Assembly (NCBI GenBank): GCA_903862845.1
Contig: CAIOZS010000228.1
Span: 1 to 46,285, forward strand
Reading direction: 5' to 3'
DNA from: an uncultured Thermoleophilia bacterium
GTDB taxonomy: Bacteria; Actinomycetota; Thermoleophilia; UBA2241
DNA: 46,285 nt
Made by a program: the position numbers and the translations under genes. The notes below the pieces were generated by a model. The model searched no databases and had not been told where the DNA came from. It saw nothing but the letters and a program-made list of their open reading frames with translations. Below, piece by piece: positions 24,658-33,101 of the stretch; position 1 is the stretch's first letter; every line of letters begins with the position of its first letter.

Positions 24658-26228
24658 GACGCGCTCCCCTCCTCGGGTGTGACGTACGGGCAGAGCGCGC
24701 GCGCGGCACGCTCCATGACGATGTCTTCGGCGAGCGCGGCGCACGTGGGCGCGCCGCAGACGCCGCAGTCCTTGCCGGGCAGAGCCTGGGTTTCGGCATC
24801 GAGCGCGGCGAGCTTGTGGATGGCCACGGCCATGTCGGGGTCGAGGCGGATGCCCGGTCGCGGTCGGTAAGGCCGGGCGCGCTCGAAGCTGCGTCCCTCG
24901 CCGGGCGCGGCGCCGGCCGCAGCCGCCCAGCGCCAGGCCGCCACGCAGGCGTCCTCGCCGAGCAGCGGCGCGCCGAAGCAGCCGCCGTCGCAGATGAAAG
25001 GCTCGACGCCGGCGACGTCGCCGAGCCTGCCGTCCTCGATCTGCTCGAGCACCGCCAGCACGTGCGAGACCCCCGTGACCACGAGGAGGTCGCCCTCGCC
25101 GGCGCCGGCCGCCTGCGGCCGCGGCTCCGGCGTCCCGTGCGCAGCGCGTCTTCGCGCCGCGAGCCGCGGCAGCACCGCTGCGCGCACGAGGCGCGGCGTG
25201 ACCGTATGACGCTGCGCGGTGGGCTGCTGGGCGAGCAGCGCGGTGCGCTGGCTGGGGCACGACACCACGTAGGTGACGTCGCGCTCGCCGAGGTCGCGCT
25301 GCAATGCCTCCCAGGGCGAGGCGAGCGGCGCCAGGTGCGGCACCAGTGAGGGGAACTTGACCTCGATGAGGCTCACGACGGCGGGGCAGACCGGCGAGAT
25401 CACGGGCGCCGGCAGCGCCGCCGTCGCGGCCAGCTCGAGGACGCCGCGGCGCAGCTCGTCTTCGTACGGTTGGACCGGCACGACCGCGGCGAAGCCGAGC
25501 GCGCGCAGCTCTTCGAGCACGGTGCCGACGGCGTGGTCGCCGAAGCCGGCCAGCAGCGCCGGCGGCACGGCCAGCACGGCGTCGGCGCCGGGGGTGAGCC
25601 CGTCGGGCGCGTCCAGCAGCGTCAGCGCGCCGGGGTCGCAGGCGGCGATGCAGCAGGTGCAGTCGATGCAGAGGTGGTAGAGCACCGATGGCTGCGCCTC
25701 GCGCACGCGCACGGCTGCGGTAGGGCAGGCCACGAGGCAGTGACGGCAGTCGCGGCAGAGCTCGGCGGCGATCCCCAGCGACGAGGGCCGCGCGCCCTGG
25801 TCGGCGGCCTCCGGCCGCAGCATGATCGAGAAGCTCACGCGGGTGCCGTCGCCGACCGCCGACGTGACGCGCAGCCGGTCGCTGTTGCGCTCGATGTTGG
25901 GCAGGCCCATGCCGGCTCCGAAGCCCAGGGCGCGGGCTTCCGACGAGGCCGTGGAGAACCCTTCGCGCATCGCCTGCGGCACATCGGGGATGCCCGGCCC
26001 GCGGTCGATGACGTCGACGTCGAGCTGACCGTCGCTTACCGTGGCCTCCAGGCGTCCGCCTTCGGTGTGGATAACGACGTTCATCTCGGCCTCGTAGGCG
26101 GCGATCATGGCGCGCCGCACGGCGTCGGACTCGGCGCCGATGCGCTTCAGGTGCTGCTTGAGGTCGCGCGAGGCGGCGCCGGCGCCGCCGAAGTCGCCAC
26201 TCTGGATGTCGTAGGCCAGGTGCTCCAT
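24654..26228 (-). CDS. Anti-sigma-type HATPase fused to ferredoxin and [FeFe]-hydrogenase-like domain
   Basis: A 524-residue regulator-like fusion. Residues 1-140 are an RsbW/SpoIIAB-type ATPase (EAEMNVVIH N-box variant, VIDRGPGIP, GFGAGMGLPNI). Two [4Fe-4S] motifs follow (CRDCRHCLVACP, CIDCTCCIAAC), then a hydrogenase-like domain that retains Cys at the expected H-cluster positions (C281 in PVCPAVV, C324 in VSCPSQ, C413 and C417 in CDGGC) but in degenerate motifs, and a terminal C-x2-C-x4-C motif (DCGVCGAPTC). It could sense redox or H2 and pass the signal through a serine-kinase/anti-sigma type contact. It starts 3 bases after rex. Confidence 0.82.
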   Translation of the reverse strand: MEHLAYDIQSGDFGGAGAASRDLKQHLKRIGAESDAVRRAMIAAYEAEMNVVIHTEGGRLEATVSDGQLDVDVIDRGPGIPDVPQAMREGFSTASSEARALGFGAGMGLPNIERNSDRLRVTSAVGDGTRVSFSIMLRPEAADQGARPSSLGIAAELCRDCRHCLVACPTAAVRVREAQPSVLYHLCIDCTCCIAACDPGALTLLDAPDGLTPGADAVLAVPPALLAGFGDHAVGTVLEELRALGFAAVVPVQPYEDELRRGVLELAATAALPAPVISPVCPAVVSLIEVKFPSLVPHLAPLASPWEALQRDLGERDVTYVVSCPSQRTALLAQQPTAQRHTVTPRLVRAAVLPRLAARRRAAHGTPEPRPQAAGAGEGDLLVVTGVSHVLAVLEQIEDGRLGDVAGVEPFICDGGCFGAPLLGEDACVAAWRWAAAAGAAPGEGRSFERARPYRPRPGIRLDPDMAVAIHKLAALDAETQALPGKDCGVCGAPTCAALAEDIVMERAARALCPYVTPEEGSAS

Positions 26229-26231
26229 GGA

Positions 26232-27272
26232 TCAGTCTTGCTTCTCCCCGGAGAGATACCGGTAGATGAGCCCGCAGGTCTCGAAGACTCCGGCGGGGGA
26301 GACCAGCAGCAGCGTGCCGTTCTGGCGGGCGAGCTCCACGACCTCGGCGTCGGGCTCGACGCCGTTCACGAAACAGATGCCCGGCACGTCCATGAGCTCG
26401 GCCACGCGCAGCATCTGCACGCTGGCCAGGTTGCTCACCAGAAGGGTCTGGTCGGAGGCCTCGTTGAGAAGGTCGCTGACCCGGTCGCCGGCATAGATCT
26501 TGGCGACCTCGGTACCGCCCGGCCGGCCCGGCGTGACCACGCGGGCGCCGATGTTGTCTGCCAGATCTTCGAGTTTCATCTTCGACCTCGCGAGCAGGGA
26601 TTCGAGTTTCTTGACCATCGGCTCGATCTCGCCGCCGTTGGTCTCCGGTTCCTCGCCGCCGCCGAGGCGCGCGAAGTAGGCGGCCGATTCGAGCGCCGCG
26701 GTGATGTCCATGTACTCCACGAAGATATCGCCGGCGAGATGCAGCGGCACGGGCGCGAAACTGATGAGGCTCTTGACGCCGGCGCGCACCAGCGTGTCGG
26801 CGGCCTCCTGGGCCGCGCCTCCCGGCACGGTGAGCACGGCGATCTCGATGCCGAGATCGCGCACCAGGGTCTCCATGCAGCCGGCGTCGAAGCAGCGCAC
26901 GTCGTGGACGTCGGTGTCCGTGAGCGCGGGATCGATGTCGAAGGCGGCGACGATGGCGACCGACGACGACTCCCCGCTGAAGTGAGCCAGAACCGCGCGC
27001 CCCAGGTTGCCGACGCCGACAAGGGCGACCTCCTGGCGCTCGGCGCCGTCGAGGAAGCTGCCGATGCTGGCGATGCAGGCGTCGACGTCGTAGCCCTTGT
27101 TGGGGCTGCCCGAGTAGCCGATCACCATGAGGTCGCGGCGGACCTGCGCGGCGCTGACCACGGCGTGCCTCGCAAGCTGGTGCGAGTAGATGCTCTCGAG
27201 GCCCTCCGCCCGCAGCGACGACAGCAGCCGCCGGTAGCGGCTCATCCGCGACACTGTCTTCCTCGATACCAT
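26232..27272 (-). CDS. rex: Rex redox-sensing repressor fused to a DRTGG-like domain
   Basis: A 346-residue protein. Residues 10-75 are the Rex winged helix (YRRLLSSLRAEG, VSAAQVRRDLMVIGYSG, KGYDV), followed by the NAD(H)-binding Rossmann domain (VALVGVGNLGRAVL, FDIDPA, TVPGGAAQEAADTL). Rex is normally about 210-230 residues; here another 100 follow (from MKLEDLADNIGAR to GLIYRYL) that resemble the DRTGG protein of this operon. Rex leaves DNA when the NADH/NAD+ ratio rises. The ATG at 27272 (MVSRK) has GGAG upstream; an internal ATG at 27245 is possible. First gene of the hydrogenase operon. Confidence 0.88.
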   Translation of the reverse strand: MVSRKTVSRMSRYRRLLSSLRAEGLESIYSHQLARHAVVSAAQVRRDLMVIGYSGSPNKGYDVDACIASIGSFLDGAERQEVALVGVGNLGRAVLAHFSGESSSVAIVAAFDIDPALTDTDVHDVRCFDAGCMETLVRDLGIEIAVLTVPGGAAQEAADTLVRAGVKSLISFAPVPLHLAGDIFVEYMDITAALESAAYFARLGGGEEPETNGGEIEPMVKKLESLLARSKMKLEDLADNIGARVVTPGRPGGTEVAKIYAGDRVSDLLNEASDQTLLVSNLASVQMLRVAELMDVPGICFVNGVEPDAEVVELARQNGTLLLVSPAGVFETCGLIYRYLSGEKQD

Positions 27273-27327
27273 GTCGGCTCCGGCTCCCCGGGGAAACACG
27301 CATACTACGTTCGTTACAGAACAAACG

Positions 27328-27345
27328 CTGTGAAATCTGTCACGA
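27328..27345. promoter_or_regulatory. Probable Rex operator
   Basis: CTGTGAAATCTGTCACGA fits the Rex consensus TTGTGAA-N4-TTCACAA at 11 of 14 fixed positions, with a perfect GTGA-N6-TCAC core. It lies 56 bases before the rex ATG, in the interval shared with the divergent aminotransferase gene. It implies autoregulation of the whole hydrogenase operon by NADH/NAD+. No other site of this quality was noticed in the window. Confidence 0.75.
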
Positions 27346-27612
27346 TTCTCCACCCGGGGCCGGCGCCTGTCAACACGGAGCATCTTGGACAAGATGGCCA
27401 AACGAAGGCCGTAAGACGTGTCCTCCGTCTGTTGACGTGGCCGGGGGACGCGGGTGCCGGTTTGCTAGTATCGGGCGGAGTCATGGGGAGAAGTGGTCAG
27501 CCGTCGCGGCAACGTGAGCGCGCGTCAGTCTGAGCGGATCTTCCCAGCGCGGAGGCGCTTCGCGCGCCGCGCCGTCACTGTCGGTAGCACAGTCTTCTTT
27601 GGAGGTTCATCC

Positions 27613-28887
27613 ATGACGGACAGGCCCATCCACATGCGGCACATGCCGGACTTCGTCGCTCCGGTCGCGCCCATCGTTATCGACCACGCCGAGGGCACCT
27701 GGGTCTACGCCACCGACGGCACCAAATGGCTCGACTTCGTCATGGGGATTGCCGTGGTGAACACCGGCCACGCGCACCCCAAGGTCATCGAGGCCGTGAA
27801 GGCTCAGGCGGCCAAGTTCTCGCACGCGCAGATGAACATCTACCGCCATCAGCCGATGCTCGACCTCAGCGACAAGCTCGCCGAGATCGTCCCCGAGGGC
27901 ATGGATACGTTCGTGTACACCAACTCGGGCGCCGAGGCCGTCGAGAACGCCGTCAAGCTGGCCAAACAAGCTACCCGCCGCCCGGGCGTGATCGCCTTCC
28001 ACGGCGCCTTCCACGGTCGCACCCACCTCACGATGGCTCTCACCGACTCCAACGTGCACTACCGCGGCCACTTCGAGCCGCTCGTCGGCAGCATCTACCA
28101 CGCGCGCTACTGCTATCCGTATCGCACGCCGGCCAGCGAGGATCCCACGGCCTACGCCATTGAAGACGTGCGGCGAGTGCTGAGCGCCGAGATCTACGGC
28201 GACAACGTCGCCTGCATCATCGTCGAGCCCATCCAGGGCGAGGGCGGCTTCGTCGTCCCGACGCCCGAGTTCATCCGCGAGCTCCGCACCATCGCCGATG
28301 AGATCGGCGCCTGTCTGATCATCGACGAGATCCAGGCCGGCATGGGCCGTACCGGCGCATGGTTCTGCCGCGACCACTACGACGTCAAGCCCGACATCAT
28401 GACCATCGCCAAGGGCATCGCCAGCGGCTACCCGCTGGGCGCGGTCGCGGCGTCCAAGGATCTCTGGGACAAGTGCCTGCCCGGCTCCATGGGTGGCACC
28501 TACGGCGGCAACGCTGTGGCCTGCGCCGCCGGCGTGGCCACCATCGACGCCATGCGCGACGAGGGCATGCTCGAGAACGCCACCCGGCAGGGCGACAAGC
28601 TCAAGAAGTTCTTTGAGGACATGCAGGCGACCTACCCGTGCATCGGCGAGGTCCGCGGCATGGGCCTCATGCTCGCCATCGAGTGCGTGAACCCTGGTAC
28701 CAAGGAGCCCAATGCGGCTGCGTCCAAGGCGTTCATCGCCGAGTGCAGCAAGCAGAGGCTGATCCTCATGGGCGCCGGGGTCTACGGCAACTGCGTGCGC
28801 TTCCTCCCCCCGCTCAACATCCCCGACGCCGACATCGACGTCGCGATGGGCATCTTCACCGCAGCCGCCAAGGTGGCGTTCGCCTGA
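27613..28887 (+). CDS. Class III PLP aminotransferase (4-aminobutyrate/ornithine type)
   Basis: A 424-residue enzyme of the class III aminotransferase family: NTGHAHPKV, TNSGAEAVENAVKLA, FHGAFHGRT, EPIQGEGGF, the PLP-contact DEIQAGMGRTG, and PLP lysine K267 in IAKGIASGYPLGAV. The ATG at 27613 follows GGAGG at 7 bases; an upstream GTG extension is Arg-rich and not protein-like. It resembles GABA transaminase-type enzymes, but acetylornithine or putrescine-type substrates cannot be excluded. It is divergent from rex and ends in a strong hairpin. Confidence 0.88.
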   Translation: MTDRPIHMRHMPDFVAPVAPIVIDHAEGTWVYATDGTKWLDFVMGIAVVNTGHAHPKVIEAVKAQAAKFSHAQMNIYRHQPMLDLSDKLAEIVPEGMDTFVYTNSGAEAVENAVKLAKQATRRPGVIAFHGAFHGRTHLTMALTDSNVHYRGHFEPLVGSIYHARYCYPYRTPASEDPTAYAIEDVRRVLSAEIYGDNVACIIVEPIQGEGGFVVPTPEFIRELRTIADEIGACLIIDEIQAGMGRTGAWFCRDHYDVKPDIMTIAKGIASGYPLGAVAASKDLWDKCLPGSMGGTYGGNAVACAAGVATIDAMRDEGMLENATRQGDKLKKFFEDMQATYPCIGEVRGMGLMLAIECVNPGTKEPNAAASKAFIAECSKQRLILMGAGVYGNCVRFLPPLNIPDADIDVAMGIFTAAAKVAFA

Positions 28888-28913
28888 TCGAGACGCCCCG
28901 TCACGGGCAGTCC

Positions 28914-28951
28914 CCGGAGGGGCGGGGCGCTTCGGCGCCCCGCCCCTCCGG
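28914..28951 (+). terminator. Hairpin terminator after the aminotransferase gene
   Basis: A perfect 17-base-pair stem closed by a TTCG tetraloop, 27 bases past the stop codon, with TTT shortly after. Fold stability must be very high. Confidence 0.75.
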
Positions 28952-28991
28952 CGTTTCGAGTCACGCTTGGCCGCGTGCTACACTGCGGGCG

Positions 28992-29435
28992 ATGAGCTCT
29001 CCCGAGTCGCCAGCCTCCCGCTTCACGACGCCCGTGCGCGTGCGCTACGCCGAGACCGACGCCGCCGGGGTCGTCTACTACGGCAACTACCTCACCTACT
29101 TCGAGGTCGTGCGCGTGGAGCTGCTCCGCGCTCTCGGCCACCCCATCACCTCCATCGAGGAGCAGGGCGTGCAGTTGCCGGTGGTCGAGGCGCGCCTCAA
29201 GTACCTGCGTCCCGCGCGCCTCGACGACCTCCTCGAGGTGTCCGTGAGCGTCGAGTCCGTCGGCCCGGCCTCGTTCGCCTTCGACTACGAGGTCTGCCGC
29301 GACGGGCTCCTGCTGGTCAGCGGCTGGACGCGCCTGGCCGTCTGCGAGCGCGACACCGGCCGGGCGATGCCCATGCCGAGCTGGCTCCGCGAGCTGTTTG
29401 AGCGCATCCCCGCGACGGCAGGGAGCGGCTCATGA
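28992..29435 (+). CDS. Acyl-CoA thioesterase of the YbgC/FadM 4HBT family
   Basis: A 147-residue hotdog-fold protein with the YbgC-type signature VRYAETDAAGVVYYGNYLTYFE (catalytic Asp in ETD), then GVQLPVVEARLKYLRPARLDD and a C-terminal strand LVSGWTRLAVCE. Such enzymes hydrolyse short to medium acyl-CoA. The ATG lies 40 bases past the preceding hairpin; its stop overlaps the rhomboid start as ATGA. Confidence 0.88.
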   Translation: MSSPESPASRFTTPVRVRYAETDAAGVVYYGNYLTYFEVVRVELLRALGHPITSIEEQGVQLPVVEARLKYLRPARLDDLLEVSVSVESVGPASFAFDYEVCRDGLLLVSGWTRLAVCERDTGRAMPMPSWLRELFERIPATAGSGS

Positions 29436-30442
29436 GCAGCGTGTTCCCGCCGGATCCCCCGAACGCGCCCGAGGCGCCGCAGCCGCCGTCCGGCGACGAC
29501 CTTCCGCCCGATTTCGAGACGCGTCTGCCCGACGATCTCGAGGTTCAGCACTGCTACCGGCATCCCCAGCGCGAGACGGGCGTGTCGTGCTCCAACTGCG
29601 GGCGCCCCATCTGCCACGAGTGCATGATCGATGCGCCCGTCGGCTTCCGCTGCCCCGAGTGCGTCAAGCAGCAGAATGCGGGCGGTTCGCGCGCCAAGGT
29701 CGTGACGCGCCAGCAGGTGCGTTCGCGCTGGGGCGCCGCCGGCGGCGCCATGCGCGGCGGCGCGCCGGTGACCAAGGTCCTCATCGGCATCAACGTGGCG
29801 CTGTTTCTCGTCGAGTTGCTGTTCGGCGCCGTGGGCGCCATGGGCGGGGGCTCGACCAAGGTCCGCGTCGACATGGGCGCGCTGGTCCCGGCCTACGTGG
29901 CCGTGAAGCACGACTACTGGCGTCTGTTCACCGCCATGTGGCTGCACGGCAGCTTGCTTCATGTCGCCTTCAACATGTACGCGCTCTACATCGGTGGCTC
30001 GTACCTCGAGATGATCGCCGGCAAAGGCAAGTACCTGGCGATCTATCTCTTGGCCGGCGTCGCCGGCAACGTCGTTGTCTATCTGCTGGCCGCGCCGATC
30101 TCCGTGACGATCGGCGCCTCCACCGCCATCTTCGGCATCTTTGGCGCCCTGTTCACGTACAGCCTCCACAACCGCAACAGCGCCGTGGGCCGCGCCCTCA
30201 GCAGCATGGGCACCGTGATCCTCATCAACCTGGCGATCACGTTCGTCGTGCCCGGCATCTCCTGGCAGGGCCATGTGGGCGGCCTCATCGGCGGCGTGCT
30301 CGCCGTGGAGGCGCTCACGTGGTTCGGGCAGCGCGACCTGCGCGCCCCGTGGGGGGCGCGCGACGCCGCCATGCTGGCGGCTGTAGCGGCTGTCCTTGTT
30401 GTCGCCGTCATCTGGCGCACGGCCAATTTCCCCCTCGCGTGA
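29432..30442 (+). CDS. Rhomboid intramembrane serine protease with N-terminal zinc-binding domain
   Basis: A 336-residue protein. A Pro-rich start is followed by a B-box/zinc-ribbon-like segment (CYRHPQRETGVSCSNCGRPICHEC ... CPEC, about residues 41-82), then a six-helix rhomboid core (from about residue 107). The catalytic serine is S230 in IGASTAIFG and the paired histidine H281 in WQGHVGG; WLHGSLLHVAFNM is the conserved loop helix. A seventh hydrophobic segment ends the chain. Part of a coupled three-gene operon. Confidence 0.92.
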   Translation: MSSVFPPDPPNAPEAPQPPSGDDLPPDFETRLPDDLEVQHCYRHPQRETGVSCSNCGRPICHECMIDAPVGFRCPECVKQQNAGGSRAKVVTRQQVRSRWGAAGGAMRGGAPVTKVLIGINVALFLVELLFGAVGAMGGGSTKVRVDMGALVPAYVAVKHDYWRLFTAMWLHGSLLHVAFNMYALYIGGSYLEMIAGKGKYLAIYLLAGVAGNVVVYLLAAPISVTIGASTAIFGIFGALFTYSLHNRNSAVGRALSSMGTVILINLAITFVVPGISWQGHVGGLIGGVLAVEALTWFGQRDLRAPWGARDAAMLAAVAAVLVVAVIWRTANFPLA

Positions 30443-31722
30443 GCGTCGCGGGCGGCGCGCGTGAGCCGACAGACTCGAGCAGGGCGCTGCCCTCGAGAGA
30501 CAACGTGCAACCGCCGCCGCTTGTGGAACCAGGCGCCACGCTCGTCCCGGCCGCCGAGGTGGCGGGCCGTCTGGCCGGCCTGCAGGCCGGCCTCGCGGCC
30601 CGCGGCCTCGAGGCGGCCCTCATCGTGCAGAACGCCGACCTCTACTACTTCAGCGGCACCGTGCAGCGCTCGTTCCTCTACGTGCCGGTGGCCGGAGCGG
30701 CGACGCTCTTCGTGCGCAAGCTCGCCGCGCGCGCGCGTCTCGAGTCGCCGCTGACGGGCATCGTGGAGCTTGAGAGCCCTCGCGACTTGCCGCGGCTCCT
30801 GCGGGAGCGCTACGGCGCCCTGCCGCGCCGCGTGGGGCTCGAGCTCGACGTGCTGCCGGTGGCCGAGTACCGGCGCCTCCAGAAGCTCTTCCCGGCGGCG
30901 GCCTTCGAAGACGTCGGCCGCGACGTCGTGCGGCAGCGCGCCGTCAAGTCGCCTTGGGAGGTCGAGCGCATCCGCGCCGCGGCGGCCATCGCGGTGGCGG
31001 TCTGCGAGCTGATCCCCGGCATCCTCCGCGAGGGCCTCACCGAGGCAGAGCTCGCGGGCCTTGTCGAGGCGCAGGCGCGGCGCCTCGGCCACGAGGGCGT
31101 CATTCGCATGCGCGGCTTCAATCAGGAGATGTTCTACGGCCAGATGCTCACGGGTGTCAGCGGCACGGCGGCGAGCTATCTCGACACGCCGCTGGCCGGC
31201 ACCGGCCTCAGCCCGGCGATCGCCCAGGGCGTGAGCTTCAAGCCCGTCCTTCGCGGCGATCACCTGGTCTTCGACTTCGTGCCGGTGCGCGAGGGCTACA
31301 TCGCCGATTTCACGCGCATCTTCGTGCTCGGCGAGCTGCCCGGCGAGCTGCGCCGCGCCTACGAGGCCGCCCTGAGAATCCAGGCGGCCGTGGTCGCGGC
31401 GGCCCGGCCCGGCGTCACCTGCCGCGCTCTCTACGATCTCGCCCTGGGGGCCGCGGACGACGAGGGACTGGCCGCGTTCTTCATGGGCCACGGCGCCGGG
31501 CAGGTGCGCTTCATCGGCCACGGGGTGGGGCTCGAGCTCGACGAGCTGCCCGTGCTGACGGCCAGCGACCTGAAGCTCGCCGAGGGCATGGTCTTCGCCC
31601 TCGAACCCAAGTTCGTGCTGCCCGGTCTGGGGGCCATCGGCGTCGAGAACACCTGGCTGGTCACGGCCACCGGCCTGGCGCTCATCACCGACGCCCCCGA
31701 GCACATCCGCGAGGTCGGCTGA
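30439..31722 (+). CDS. M24 Xaa-Pro peptidase family protein
   Basis: About 427 residues with a creatinase-like N-terminal domain (LIVQNADLYYFSGT) and an M24 pita-bread domain. Metal ligands are recognisable: Asp in VFDFVPV, Asp in IADFTRIF, His in IGHGVGLELDELP, Glu in ALEPKF and Glu in GVENTWLV. It would be a cytoplasmic aminopeptidase P or prolidase-type enzyme. The GTG at 30439 overlaps the rhomboid stop as GTGA; an in-frame GTG at 30504 is a plausible later start. Confidence 0.88.
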   Translation: MSVAGGAREPTDSSRALPSRDNVQPPPLVEPGATLVPAAEVAGRLAGLQAGLAARGLEAALIVQNADLYYFSGTVQRSFLYVPVAGAATLFVRKLAARARLESPLTGIVELESPRDLPRLLRERYGALPRRVGLELDVLPVAEYRRLQKLFPAAAFEDVGRDVVRQRAVKSPWEVERIRAAAAIAVAVCELIPGILREGLTEAELAGLVEAQARRLGHEGVIRMRGFNQEMFYGQMLTGVSGTAASYLDTPLAGTGLSPAIAQGVSFKPVLRGDHLVFDFVPVREGYIADFTRIFVLGELPGELRRAYEAALRIQAAVVAAARPGVTCRALYDLALGAADDEGLAAFFMGHGAGQVRFIGHGVGLELDELPVLTASDLKLAEGMVFALEPKFVLPGLGAIGVENTWLVTATGLALITDAPEHIREVG

Positions 31723-31792
31723 GGGCCGCCGCGGCGGGCAAGACGATGCGCGTCGGGCACGCTTCCCGCCGCGAAGAGGAGCAGGAGGAGTC

Positions 31793-32587
31793 GTGGAGCA
31801 GCTCGGCGCGGACGTCTGGGTTCACCGCATCGACGTCGAGGGTTTCCCCACCATCTCGGCGCTGGTGCTCACGCCCGCCAGGGCGTTCGTCGTCGACACG
31901 CTCATGCGGCCGCAAGACATGAGCCCGGTGCTCGAACTGCTCGCCGAGCGTGCCGGCGAGCGCCGGCTGCTGGTGGTGAACACGCACCATCACTGGGACC
32001 ACGTGTACGGCAACGCCGCCTTCCCCGGCGTCGACATCGTCGCGCAGCGCGCCTGCCCGCGGCTGATCCTCGCGCAGGGAAGCACCGCCGACGAGTCCGT
32101 GCCGCTGCAGCCGCCCGAGGGCGTGCCGCTGCCCGGCATCACCTTCGGCGACCGCCTCACCTACAGTGACGAGCCCGAGACCGTGCACCTCATCCATACG
32201 CCGGGGCACAGCGAGGACTCGCTCGTCGTCTTCCTCGCCGGCGCGCGCCTCCTCCTCGCCGGCGACACGCTCGAGTGGCCGCTGCCCAACTTCGCTCAGC
32301 GCGACGGCAAGGATGTCTGGGTGCGCACCCTGCGCCAGCTCAAGCAGCTCCCCGTGGACGTCATCGTGCCCAGCCATGGCCCGGCTATGGGAAAGGCGCT
32401 CATCGACGCCAACGAGCGCTACATCACCGAGGTGTACGAGGTCGTTGCCGCAGCGAAGAGGGCCGGCGCCGGGCGCCACGACCTCGTGATGCCGGCGTCG
32501 GCATTTCTGGCCGCCGATGTTGTTGTCGACGAGGTCTACGCGCGCGCGCATGCCGGCAACCTGGCCTGGGCGTGGGACGAGGTCTGA
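31793..32587 (+). CDS. Metallo-beta-lactamase-fold hydrolase
   Basis: A 264-residue MBL-fold protein with the full two-metal site: HHHWDH (NTHHHWDHVYGN), His in TPGHSED, Asp in LAGDTLEW, His in PSHGPA. It resembles the glyoxalase II / quinone-like MBL hydrolases; substrate unknown. The GTG at 31793 is preceded by AGGAGGAG. It lies 70 bases after the peptidase gene. Confidence 0.85.
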   Translation: MEQLGADVWVHRIDVEGFPTISALVLTPARAFVVDTLMRPQDMSPVLELLAERAGERRLLVVNTHHHWDHVYGNAAFPGVDIVAQRACPRLILAQGSTADESVPLQPPEGVPLPGITFGDRLTYSDEPETVHLIHTPGHSEDSLVVFLAGARLLLAGDTLEWPLPNFAQRDGKDVWVRTLRQLKQLPVDVIVPSHGPAMGKALIDANERYITEVYEVVAAAKRAGAGRHDLVMPASAFLAADVVVDEVYARAHAGNLAWAWDEV

Positions 32588-32613
32588 GCCGGCCGCGGGG
32601 CTGCCGGCCAAAC

Positions 32614-32642
32614 TGGACATTCTTTTCCACTTCGTGTACAAA
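32614..32642 (+). promoter_or_regulatory. Possible promoter of the Rrf2 gene
   Basis: TGGACA, 17 bases, TACAAA directly before the ribosome site. The predicted start of transcription falls at or next to the ATG at 32649, so either the message is leaderless or the true promoter lies further up. Confidence 0.35.
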
Positions 32643-32648
32643 GGGAGC

Positions 32649-33095
32649 ATGAAGCTCTCTACGCAAGCAGATTACGCCGTGCGCGCCGTGTATGAGCTGG
32701 CGCGCCACGAACCCGGCGCCGTGCTGCACACCGGCGACATCGCCGCCGCGCAGCACATCCCCAGCGCGCGCCTCGCCAAGGTCGTGCAAGAGCTTGCGCG
32801 CGCCGATCTGGTGCGCACCCAGCGCGGTCAGCAGGGTGGCGTCATGCTCGCGCGTTCCGCCGAGCGCATCACGGTGCGCGACGTATACGAGGCTGTGGAG
32901 GGCCCCATCCTGCTTTGCCGGTGTCGCCAGCGGGTAGAACCGTGCGGCGACGATGTGTGCGACACCCACGCGTTCTGGAACGGTGTCGAGACGCTCCTCA
33001 CCAAGGAGCTGCAGACAGTGACGTTCGCGGCCCTCGCCGAATCCCGGTGCCGTGCGCCGGGCTCGCGCGGCCGCCCGCAAGCGACGAGGAGGTGA
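32649..33095 (+). CDS. Rrf2-family transcriptional regulator with Cys cluster
   Basis: A 148-residue Rrf2 protein: MKLSTQADYAVRAVYELA winged-helix start, SARLAKVVQEL recognition region, RGQQGGVMLA wing. Cys90, Cys92, Cys99 and Cys104 lie in the dimerisation region, more than the three of IscR, and could hold an Fe-S cluster. Followed after 6 bases by the nfu-like gene, so it probably senses iron-sulfur or redox status and controls Fe-S supply. The last 15 residues are Arg-rich. Confidence 0.9.
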   Translation: MKLSTQADYAVRAVYELARHEPGAVLHTGDIAAAQHIPSARLAKVVQELARADLVRTQRGQQGGVMLARSAERITVRDVYEAVEGPILLCRCRQRVEPCGDDVCDTHAFWNGVETLLTKELQTVTFAALAESRCRAPGSRGRPQATRR

Positions 33096-33101
33096 CAACA
33101 G

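Noticed and set aside
24304-27324. A 1006-codon minus-strand frame through the rex to DRTGG region
   Set aside because: Only its last 117 codons (the DRTGG protein) are real; the rest is Arg/Pro-rich out-of-frame reading of rex and the 524-residue gene.
25470-27533. A 687-codon plus-strand frame opposite rex and the HATPase/hydrogenase-like gene
   Set aside because: No domain and typical antisense composition.
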